This document shows, in pieces, positions 53,423-64,000 of a stretch of DNA of 64,000 nt; position 1 is the first letter of the stretch, and each line of letters opens with the position of its first letter. The DNA is from Pseudomonas sp. S04 (lineage in GTDB: Bacteria; Pseudomonadota; Gammaproteobacteria; Pseudomonadales; Pseudomonadaceae), in the NCBI RefSeq assembly GCF_009834545.1, contig NZ_CP019427.1, positions 3,974,001-4,038,000 on the forward strand, given 5' to 3'. Below the pieces are notes generated by a model. That model was not told the origin of the DNA. It did no database searches and saw only the letters and a list, made by a program, of their open reading frames with translations. The translations under genes were made by a program, and so were the position numbers.

Positions 53423-54679
53423 TCACATGTGCGAGATCAGGGCATCGCCAAACGCCGAAGAAGACAGCAACTTGGCGCCTTCCATCAGGCGTTCGAAGTC
53501 ATAGGTCACGGTCTTGGCCGAGATGGCGCCATTGGTGCCCTTGATGATCAGGTCGGCCGCTTCGGTCCAGCCCATGTGGCGCAGCATCATTTCCGCGGAC
53601 AGGATCAGCGAGCCCGGGTTGACCTGGTCCTTGCCGGCGTACTTCGGCGCAGTGCCGTGAGTGGCTTCGAACATGGCCACGGTGTCGGACAGGTTGGCAC
53701 CTGGCGCGATACCGATACCGCCGACTTCAGCCGCCAGGGCGTCGGACAGGTAGTCGCCGTTCAGGTTCAGGGTCGCAATCACGTCGTATTCTGCCGGGCG
53801 CAGCAGGATCTGCTGGAGCATGGCATCGGCGATAGCATCCTTGACGATGACGTTCTTGCCAGTTTTCGGGTTCTTGAACTGCATCCACGGACCGCCGTCG
53901 AGCAGGGTCGCGCCGAACTCTTCGGCCGCCACTTCGTAGGCCCATTCCTTGAAGGCACCTTCGGTGAACTTCATGATGTTGCCTTTGTGGACGATGGTCA
54001 GCGAGTCGCGATCATTGTCGACCACATATTGCAGGGCTTTGCGCGCCAGACGCTTGGTGCCTTCCAGGGAAACCGGCTTGACGCCGATGCCGCAGTTTTC
54101 GTCGAAACGGATCTTGGTGACACCCATTTCCTCTTTCAGGAACTTGATGACCTTGGTCGCTTCCGGCGAGCCGGCTTTCCACTCGATACCGGCATAGATG
54201 TCTTCCGAGTTCTCACGGAAGATGGTCATGTCGACGTCGCCTGGCTTCTTCACCGGGCTTGGTACACCTTCGAACCAGCGCACCGGGCGCAGGCAGACGT
54301 AAAGGTCGAGTTGCTGACGCAGGGCCACGTTCAACGAACGGATACCGCCACCGACCGGGGTGGTCAGCGGGCCCTTGATGGAAACCACGTAATCCTTGAC
54401 TGCGTCCAGGGTTTCCTGAGGCAGCCAGGTGTCCTGATCGTAAACCTGAGTCGCTTTTTCCCCGGCATACACTTCCATCCAGGAAATCTTGCGTTCGCCG
54501 CCGTAAGCCTTCTTAACAGCAGCATCGACAACCTTGATCATGACCGGGCTGATATCAACACCAATACCATCACCTTCAATGAAAGGGATGATCGGGTTGT
54601 TAGGAACATTGAGAGAATGGTCTGCATTGACGGTGATTTTGTCGCCGACTGCTGGAACCTGAATCTTCTTGTATCCCAT
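53423..54679 (-). CDS. icd: isocitrate dehydrogenase, NADP, homodimeric
   Basis: A 418-residue TCA-cycle enzyme of the E. coli Icd type, converting isocitrate to 2-oxoglutarate. The phosphorylation-site segment [10 protein letters not shown], with the Ser targeted by AceK, and the NADP site [16 protein letters not shown] are present. It is divergent from idh, a monomeric enzyme for the same reaction; 491 bp lie between them. Confidence 0.96.
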   Translation of the reverse strand: MGYKKIQVPAVGDKITVNADHSLNVPNNPIIPFIEGDGIGVDISPVMIKVVDAAVKKAYGGERKISWMEVYAGEKATQVYDQDTWLPQETLDAVKDYVVSIKGPLTTPVGGGIRSLNVALRQQLDLYVCLRPVRWFEGVPSPVKKPGDVDMTIFRENSEDIYAGIEWKAGSPEATKVIKFLKEEMGVTKIRFDENCGIGVKPVSLEGTKRLARKALQYVVDNDRDSLTIVHKGNIMKFTEGAFKEWAYEVAAEEFGATLLDGGPWMQFKNPKTGKNVIVKDAIADAMLQQILLRPAEYDVIATLNLNGDYLSDALAAEVGGIGIAPGANLSDTVAMFEATHGTAPKYAGKDQVNPGSLILSAEMMLRHMGWTEAADLIIKGTNGAISAKTVTYDFERLMEGAKLLSSSAFGDALISHM

Positions 54680-57396
<2,717 letters not shown>

Positions 57397-57415
57397 GGTT
57401 GTAAGGGAACACCAC

Positions 57416-57446
57416 AAACCCCGGCCATGTGCCGGGGTTTGTGTTT
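57416..57446 (+). terminator. intrinsic terminator after idh
   Basis: AAACCCCGGC - CATGT - GCCGGGGTTT followed by GTGTTT, 20 bp past the stop of idh. Confidence 0.8.
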
Positions 57447-57473
57447 ATGACTTTTATTGATCGACACAGGCCC

Positions 57474-57567
57474 CTGTGGGAGCTGGCTTGCCAGCGATGG
57501 CGGCTTATCATTCAACATTGATGATGACTGCCCCGTTGCTATCGCTGGCAAGCCAGCTCCCACAGGG
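57474..57567. repeat. REP doublet, variant core
   Basis: CTGTGGGAGCTGGCTTGCCA (57474) and its inverted copy TGGCAAGCCAGCTCCCACAG (to 57566) face each other across about 50 bp, between idh and nudJ. The core GCTGGCTTGCCAGC differs from the GCGGGCTTGCCCGC type elsewhere in the window. Confidence 0.8.
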
Positions 57568-57595
57568 TTTCATTGCTCACGACCGAGGACACTTC

Positions 57596-58042
57596 ATGGA
57601 CTGGAAACCCCACATCACCGTTGCCACCATCGTCGAGGACAACGGCCGCTTTCTGATGGTTGAAGAGCACAAGGCTGGTCGCAACGTACTCAACCAGCCC
57701 GCCGGCCATCTGGATCCGGATGAGACCTTGACCGAAGCCGCCGTGCGCGAAACCCTCGAAGAGACCGGCTGGGACGTTGAACCGACCGGCGTGGTCGGCA
57801 TTTACCTGTACACCGCCCCCAGCAACGGCGTGACTTACCAACGGGTCTGCTTCATCGCCAAAGCGATCAAACACCACCCCGATTACCCACTGGACGACGG
57901 TATCGTCGGCGCCAAGTGGCTGACCCGGGACGAGTTGCTGGCCCAGCGCGACAACTGGCGCAGCGAGCTGATCATCCGTTGCATCGACGATTATCTGCAG
58001 GGAAATTGCTTCAGTCTCGAACTGATCCGTCCTTCTCTTTAG
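57596..58042 (+). CDS. nudJ: NUDIX hydrolase (NudJ-like)
   Basis: A 148-residue NUDIX phosphohydrolase. The Nudix box reads GHLDPDETLTEAAVRETLEE, continued by TGWDV, with the catalytic REtxEE part intact. The placement before mnmA and the start MDWKPHITVATIVED match NudJ (YmfB), which hydrolyses nucleoside and thiamine pyrophosphates. The start is ATG 57596; the open frame extends into the REP doublet upstream, which is not coding. Confidence 0.88.
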   Translation: MDWKPHITVATIVEDNGRFLMVEEHKAGRNVLNQPAGHLDPDETLTEAAVRETLEETGWDVEPTGVVGIYLYTAPSNGVTYQRVCFIAKAIKHHPDYPLDDGIVGAKWLTRDELLAQRDNWRSELIIRCIDDYLQGNCFSLELIRPSL

Positions 58043-58101
58043 CCTTGCGGGCGCCAGCCTGTTAGAATCGCGTCCTTTTTCAAGACACTCATTAAATTCC
58101 C

Positions 58102-59226
58102 ATGCGTGATCCAGCCCCTTCTGACACCCAATCGAAGCGCGTCATTGTCGGCATGTCCGGCGGCGTGGACTCTTCCGTTTCCGCCCTACTGCTGATCGAG
58201 CAGGGTTACCAGGTGGAAGGCCTGTTCATGAAGAACTGGGAAGAGGACGACGGTACGGACTACTGCACCGCCATGGATGACCTGGCCGACGCCCAGGCCG
58301 TGTGCGACAAGATCGGCATCAAGCTGCACACCGCCAACTTCGCCGCCGAGTACTGGGACAACGTGTTCGAGCACTTCCTGGCCGAATACAAGGCCGGACG
58401 TACGCCAAACCCGGACATCCTGTGCAACCGTGAAATCAAGTTCAAGGCGTTCCTCGATTACGCCATGATGCTCGGCGCCGACCTGATCGCCACCGGTCAC
58501 TACGTGCGCCGCCGTGACATTGATGGCCGCACCGAACTGCTCAAGGGCCTGGACCCGAACAAGGACCAGAGCTATTTCCTGCACGCAGTCGGCGGTGAAC
58601 AGATCGCCAAGACCCTGTTTCCGGTCGGCGAACTGGAAAAGCCGGAAGTCCGCGCGATTGCCGAGAAACACGACCTGGCCACGGCCAAGAAGAAAGACTC
58701 GACCGGCATCTGCTTTATCGGTGAGCGGCGTTTCAGCGACTTCCTCAAGCAATACCTGCCGGCCCAGCCAGGCGAAATCAAGACCACTGAAGGTGAAGTG
58801 ATCGGTCGCCACCATGGCTTGATGTACCACACCATCGGCCAACGCCAGGGCCTGGGCATCGGCGGCTTGAAAGACGCCGGCGACGAGCCCTGGTACGTGC
58901 TGGTCAAGGACCTGGAGCACAACGAGCTGATCGTGGGCCAGGGCAACAACCACCCATGGCTGTTCTCCGGCGCCCTGCTCGCCTCCGAGATCTACTGGGT
59001 CAACCCGGTCGACCTGAGCCAGCCGCGCCGCCTGACCGCCAAGGTCCGCTATCGCCAGGGCGACCAGCTCTGCACCCTGGAACAAACGGCGACCGGCTAT
59101 CGCGCCACCTTCGATGAACCGCAACGCGCGGTCACGCCCGGCCAGTCCGTGGTGTTCTACGACGGTGAGATCTGCCTCGGTGGCGGTGTCATCGAAGTCG
59201 CAGAGCCCTGGAGCAGCAAGGCATGA
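58102..59226 (+). CDS. mnmA: tRNA-specific 2-thiouridylase MnmA
   Basis: A 374-residue enzyme that thiolates U34 of Lys, Glu and Gln tRNAs, using sulfur from TusE (encoded at 32470). The PP-loop [11 protein letters not shown] binds ATP. Catalytic cysteines are in [12 protein letters not shown] and [12 protein letters not shown]. It overlaps hflD by four bases (ATGA). The mnmA-hflD-purB order is the same as in E. coli. Confidence 0.96.
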   Translation: MRDPAPSDTQSKRVIVGMSGGVDSSVSALLLIEQGYQVEGLFMKNWEEDDGTDYCTAMDDLADAQAVCDKIGIKLHTANFAAEYWDNVFEHFLAEYKAGRTPNPDILCNREIKFKAFLDYAMMLGADLIATGHYVRRRDIDGRTELLKGLDPNKDQSYFLHAVGGEQIAKTLFPVGELEKPEVRAIAEKHDLATAKKKDSTGICFIGERRFSDFLKQYLPAQPGEIKTTEGEVIGRHHGLMYHTIGQRQGLGIGGLKDAGDEPWYVLVKDLEHNELIVGQGNNHPWLFSGALLASEIYWVNPVDLSQPRRLTAKVRYRQGDQLCTLEQTATGYRATFDEPQRAVTPGQSVVFYDGEICLGGGVIEVAEPWSSKA

Positions 59227-59846
59227 GCCCCACTCAGGAGCAATTGACCGCGCTGGGCGGTGTCTTCCTGGCCGCTGTGCTGGTGGACAAGATCGCCAAG
59301 ACCGGCCAGGTCAGCGAAGCCGGCCTGACCTGCATGCTCGGCAGCCTGCTGATCCGCGACCCCAAGGACACCCTGGAAGTCTACGGCGGCGACGACCTCA
59401 ACCTGCGCGAAGGCTATCGCGCGTTGATTGGCGCCCTGGAGCGCGACCCCAGCACCCTGCAGCGCGAACCACTGCGCTACGCCCTGTCGATGCTCGGTCT
59501 TGAGCGGCAACTGGCCAAGCGCGAGGACATGCTCGCGGAAATCGGCAAGCGCCTGCCCCAGATCCAGTCCCAGGTTGAACACTTCGGCCCGGCGCACGAG
59601 AACGTGATTGCCGCCTGTGGCGCCCTGTACCAGGACACCCTGAGCACCTTGCGCCAGCGCATCCAGGTGCACGGCGACATGCGCAACCTGCAACAACCCA
59701 GCAATGCCTCGAAAATCCGCGCCCTGCTGCTGGCCGGCATCCGCTCGGCACGCCTGTGGCGGCAACTGGGTGGGCACCGCTGGCAGTTGGTGATCAGCCG
59801 TCGCAAATTGCTCAAAGAACTTTACCCATTGATGCGCAACGAATAA
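59223..59846 (+). CDS. hflD: HflD homologue
   Basis: A 207-residue helical protein of the HflD (YcfC) family, membrane-associated in E. coli, where it affects lambda CII. The N-terminus [21 protein letters not shown] and [20 protein letters not shown] are family features. Its housekeeping role is not established. The gene is translationally coupled to mnmA. Confidence 0.9.
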   Translation: MSPTQEQLTALGGVFLAAVLVDKIAKTGQVSEAGLTCMLGSLLIRDPKDTLEVYGGDDLNLREGYRALIGALERDPSTLQREPLRYALSMLGLERQLAKREDMLAEIGKRLPQIQSQVEHFGPAHENVIAACGALYQDTLSTLRQRIQVHGDMRNLQQPSNASKIRALLLAGIRSARLWRQLGGHRWQLVISRRKLLKELYPLMRNE

Positions 59847-59883
59847 GTCGCATCAAGGGTCATGTACACCGTGTTAGGCGTAA

Positions 59884-61341
<1,458 letters not shown>

Positions 61342-61362
61342 TCGACCGCTTGACCCGTTTGA

Positions 61363-61389
61363 GACGCCCGGCAGCGCCGGGCGTTTTTA
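61363..61389 (+). terminator. intrinsic terminator after purB
   Basis: ACGCCCGGC - AGC - GCCGGGCGT followed by TTTTATT, 22 bp past the purB stop. Confidence 0.85.
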
Positions 61390-61427
61390 TTCCCGTCTGA
61401 AAAGTGCTTTTTTTCAATAGGTTACAC

Positions 61428-62597
61428 ATGAATCCTGATATTCCTCTGCAACTTCTGGGCGGCATCACTGCACGCGAGTTCCTGCGCGACTACTGGCAGA
61501 AAAAACCGCTGCTGATCCGCCAGGCAATCCCTGACTTCGAAAGCCCGATCGACGCCGACGAACTGGCCGGCCTGGCCCTGGAAGAAGAAGTCGAATCACG
61601 CCTGGTCATCGAGCACGGCGAGCGCCCTTGGGAATTGCGTCGCGGCCCGTTCGCCGAAGACGAATTCAGCAAGCTGCCGGAGCGTGACTGGACCCTGCTG
61701 GTGCAGGCTGTCGACCAGTTCGTGCCGGAAGTCAGCGAACTGCTGGAAAACTTCCGCTTCCTGCCGAGCTGGCGCATCGACGACGTGATGATCAGCTTCG
61801 CCGCCCCAGGTGGCAGTGTTGGCCCGCACTTCGACAACTACGATGTGTTCCTGCTGCAAGGCCATGGCCAGCGCAACTGGAAAATCGGTCAGATGTGCGA
61901 CTCCGAGAGCCCGCTGCTGCAACACGCCGACCTGCGCATCCTGGCCGACTTCGAAGCTACCGACGAGTGGGTCCTGGAGCCGGGCGACATGCTCTACCTG
62001 CCGCCACGCCTGGCCCATTGTGGCGTCGCCGTGGATGACTGCCTGACCTATTCGGTAGGCTTCCGCGCGCCGAGCGCCGCTGAAGTGCTGACCCACTTCA
62101 CCGACTTCCTCAGCCAGTTCCTGCCGGACGAAGAACGCTACACCGACGCCGACGCACAACCGGCTGCCGACCCACACCAGATCCAGCATGACGCTCTCGA
62201 CCGCTTGAAAGGCCTGCTGGCCGAGCACATGAGCGACGAGCGCCTGTTGCTGACCTGGTTCGGCCAGTTCATGACCGAGCCGCGCTACCCGGAGCTGGTA
62301 GCAGGCCCGGAAGATGTGACCGAGGACGACTTCCTTGGCGCCCTGGAACAAGGCGCAGTGCTGATTCGCAACCCGAGCGCGCGCCTGGCCTGGTCCGAAG
62401 TCGACGACGACCTGCTGCTGTTTGCCAGCGGCCAGAGCCGTTACCTGCCAGGCAAGCTGCGCGAGTTGCTGAAAATGATTTGCGCCGCCGATGCGCTGCA
62501 TGTCGACAACCTCGGCCCATGGCTCAGCGACGAAGACGGCCGCGGCCTGCTGTGCGAACTGGTCAAGCAAGGTAGCCTGGGGTTTGCCGATGAATAA
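61428..62597 (+). CDS. roxA: ribosomal protein L16 arginine hydroxylase-like cupin protein
   Basis: A 389-residue JmjC-type 2-oxoglutarate/iron oxygenase of the RoxA (YcfD) family. The iron-binding HxD...H triad is seen in GPHFDNYDVFLLQG and PPRLAHCGVAVDD. In E. coli the enzyme hydroxylates Arg81 of L16. The start is ATG 61428 (MNPDIPLQLLGG). It follows purB and overlaps the GNAT gene by eight bases. Confidence 0.9.
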   Translation: MNPDIPLQLLGGITAREFLRDYWQKKPLLIRQAIPDFESPIDADELAGLALEEEVESRLVIEHGERPWELRRGPFAEDEFSKLPERDWTLLVQAVDQFVPEVSELLENFRFLPSWRIDDVMISFAAPGGSVGPHFDNYDVFLLQGHGQRNWKIGQMCDSESPLLQHADLRILADFEATDEWVLEPGDMLYLPPRLAHCGVAVDDCLTYSVGFRAPSAAEVLTHFTDFLSQFLPDEERYTDADAQPAADPHQIQHDALDRLKGLLAEHMSDERLLLTWFGQFMTEPRYPELVAGPEDVTEDDFLGALEQGAVLIRNPSARLAWSEVDDDLLLFASGQSRYLPGKLRELLKMICAADALHVDNLGPWLSDEDGRGLLCELVKQGSLGFADE

Positions 62598-63015
62598 GAT
62601 TCGCGTACGTGTCGCAGACTGGCAAAAGGATAACGCCGAGATCCGGCGCATTCGTGAAGCGGTATTCATCGCCGAGCAATCGGTTCCACCCGAGCTGGAA
62701 TGGGATGCCGACGACGCAAGCGCCGTGCACTTCCTCGCATTTGAAGGCGACTTTCCAATTGGTACTGCCCGCCTGCTGTCCGACGGCCACATCGGCCGGG
62801 TCTCGGTGCTCAAGGACTGGCGCGGCCTGAAAGTCGGCGACGCCTTGATGCAAGCAGTGATCGGCGAAGCCGAGGAGCGCGGGCTCAAGCAGCAGATGCT
62901 CAGCGCCCAGGTGCAGGCCACAGCGTTCTATGAGCGCCTGGGCTTCAAGATTGTCAGTGAAGAGTTCCTCGAAGCCGGGATTCCTCATGTCGACATGGTG
63001 CGTGACTCGGCTTGA
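62590..63015 (+). CDS. GNAT-family N-acetyltransferase (ElaA/YjcF-like)
   Basis: A 141-residue acetyltransferase. The N-terminal segment EIRRIREAVFIAEQSVPPELEWDADDASAVHFLA and the acetyl-CoA binding IGRVSVLKDWRGLKVGDALM are recognised. The acceptor is unknown. The start is ATG 62590, coupled to roxA by overlap; translation of the longer open frame is shadow sequence from roxA. Confidence 0.88.
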   Translation: MNKIRVRVADWQKDNAEIRRIREAVFIAEQSVPPELEWDADDASAVHFLAFEGDFPIGTARLLSDGHIGRVSVLKDWRGLKVGDALMQAVIGEAEERGLKQQMLSAQVQATAFYERLGFKIVSEEFLEAGIPHVDMVRDSA

Positions 63016-63030
63016 AACCGGGTTGCGGCC

Positions 63031-63110
63031 ATCGCGGGCAAGCCCGCTCCCACAGGGCTTGCCCATGACCTTGTGGGAGCGGGCCGGGCGGCGCTCCGCT
63101 TGCCCGCGAT
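63031..63110. repeat. REP doublet, second copy altered
   Basis: ATCGCGGGCAAGCCCGCTCC (63031) is followed by an inverted copy in which GGGCGGCGCTCCGC-like sequence is inserted before GCCCGCGAT (63110). Confidence 0.7.
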
Positions 63111-63131
63111 AGCACTATCAGAACCACCCAG

Positions 63132-63164
63132 AACGCCCCGCCATCCAACGATGCCGGGGCGTTT
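63132..63164 (+). terminator. intrinsic terminator after the GNAT gene
   Basis: AACGCCCCG and CGGGGCGTT form a perfect 9-bp stem around a 13-15 base loop, followed by TTTGC. Confidence 0.7.
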
Positions 63165-63244
63165 TGCTGTCGACGATTCAACTTGCTCCACCGCAGGCCG
63201 ACAAACTGGCACTATCAAGACACTTGAATGCGGAGATAACGGAT

Positions 63245-63982
63245 ATGTCCCTACGCGCCCTGCTCACCACCCTGCTGCTCGGCTGCAGCTTTGCGGCCAT
63301 GGCGGCGACCGAAGTGGTGCCGCTCAACCACCGCACCAGCGCCGACCTGCTCCCCGTGGCACAGAATTTCATCGGCAAGGACGGCACCGTCAGCGCCTAT
63401 GGCAATCAACTGATTGTCAACGCAGATCCCGCCAGGATCGACGAACTTAAGGCCCTGCTTAGCCAGCTCGACACCGCGCCAAAACGCCTGCTGATCACCG
63501 TCGACACCAACCAGAACAACCAGCAGGACAGCAGCGACCAGCAAACGCAGATCATCAGCTACAGCACCGCCAGTCGCGAAGGCGGCATCCAGCAGATCCA
63601 GGCCAGCGAAGGCGTGCCGGCACTGATCCAGACCGGCCAGAGCGTCCCGCTCACCAGCACCGGGACCGACACTTACGGCCGCCTGCAAAGCCAGACCGAA
63701 TACCGCAATGTCACCCAGGGTTTTTACGTGACCGCCAGCGTCACCGGCGAAACCGTGCACCTGGCCATCAGCACCAACCGTGACCGCATGAGCCAGGAAC
63801 GTCCCGATGTAGTGAATGTGCAAAGCACCGACACAAGTGTCAGCGGCCGCCTGGGCCAATGGATCACCCTGGCCGGGATCAACCGCCAGACCCAGGCCGA
63901 TAAACAGGGCATGACCCGTACCTATGGGACCCAGGGCCGGGATGACCTGAGCTTGCGGGTGAAAGTCGACACCTTGGACTAA
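63245..63982 (+). CDS. secretin-like periplasmic protein, function unknown
   Basis: A 245-residue exported protein with signal peptide MSLRALLTTLLLGCSFAAMA. Residues 30-90 (VSAYGNQLIVNADPARIDEL, then KALLSQLD) resemble the N-terminal domains of type II/III secretins. Residues 120-240 (ASEGVPALIQTGQSVPLTST; LGQWITLAGI) resemble the start of the secretin barrel domain, but the protein is far too short for a full secretin. It stands alone behind a terminator and ends 18 bp before the window edge. Confidence 0.7.
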   Translation: MSLRALLTTLLLGCSFAAMAATEVVPLNHRTSADLLPVAQNFIGKDGTVSAYGNQLIVNADPARIDELKALLSQLDTAPKRLLITVDTNQNNQQDSSDQQTQIISYSTASREGGIQQIQASEGVPALIQTGQSVPLTSTGTDTYGRLQSQTEYRNVTQGFYVTASVTGETVHLAISTNRDRMSQERPDVVNVQSTDTSVSGRLGQWITLAGINRQTQADKQGMTRTYGTQGRDDLSLRVKVDTLD

Positions 63983-64000
63983 CTCACCGAAAACTGACTG

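Overview
The window is a stretch of Pseudomonas chromosome, most likely from the P. fluorescens group. The evidence is the high G+C coding bias, the many REP-type palindromes with a GGGAGCGGGCTTGCCCGCG-like core, and gene orders typical of the genus (tusDCBE-ybiB; cysG-serS-crcB-rarA-lolA-ftsK; trxB-aat-bpt-infA-clpA-clpS-cspD-icd-idh; nudJ-mnmA-hflD-purB). No rRNA, tRNA, CRISPR array or prophage was found. The whole window was read by eye, so family names rest on motifs and context, not on searches.

Region by region. 1-4.4 kb: a LysR regulator and a five-PAS GGDEF/EAL c-di-GMP protein. 4.5-10.2 kb: a tight six-gene operon that looks like a complete accessory phospholipid route: CDP-alcohol phosphatidyltransferase, alpha/beta-hydrolase-methyltransferase fusion, PAP2-dual-specificity phosphatase fusion, small membrane protein, PlsC-like acyltransferase and CdsA-like cytidylyltransferase. 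Its product is not evident and it is the best candidate for an undescribed system. 10.3-11.8 kb: small heat shock gene ibpA with a sigma-32 promoter and a ROSE RNA thermometer, then dusC. 11.8-13.4 kb: an A+T-rich island with a peptidase E-like gene, a 10-bp tandem repeat and a small Cys-rich frame. 13.4-21.5 kb: a GlpSTPQUV-type ABC importer, with a divergent sigma-54 activator, a visible -24/-12 promoter and paired upstream repeats. 21.6-24.7 kb: an iclR-hutG-gltS operon. 24.8-29.4 kb: cysS-glnS, and divergent ppiB-lpxH. 29.5-34.9 kb: small conserved genes, a YoaK-type membrane protein, the tus sulfur-relay operon with ybiB, and a glutathionyl-hydroquinone reductase.

34.9-37.1 kb and 47.9-50.1 kb each hold a very long imperfect palindrome (about 0.75 kb when the insertion sequence is removed). 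The two are related to each other, and each has an IS element (IS481-like, IS4-like) in its left arm. The second one, with its IS, sits between infA and clpA and so splits a cluster that encodes a whole bacterial N-degron pathway (Aat, Bpt, ClpS, ClpA).

37-48 kb and 50-64 kb are otherwise core genome: siroheme and tRNA charging, chromosome segregation (ftsK), lipoprotein transport, thioredoxin reductase, translation initiation, proteolysis, two unrelated NADP isocitrate dehydrogenases back to back, tRNA thiolation, purine synthesis, a ribosomal-protein hydroxylase, a GNAT enzyme and a secretin-like periplasmic protein.
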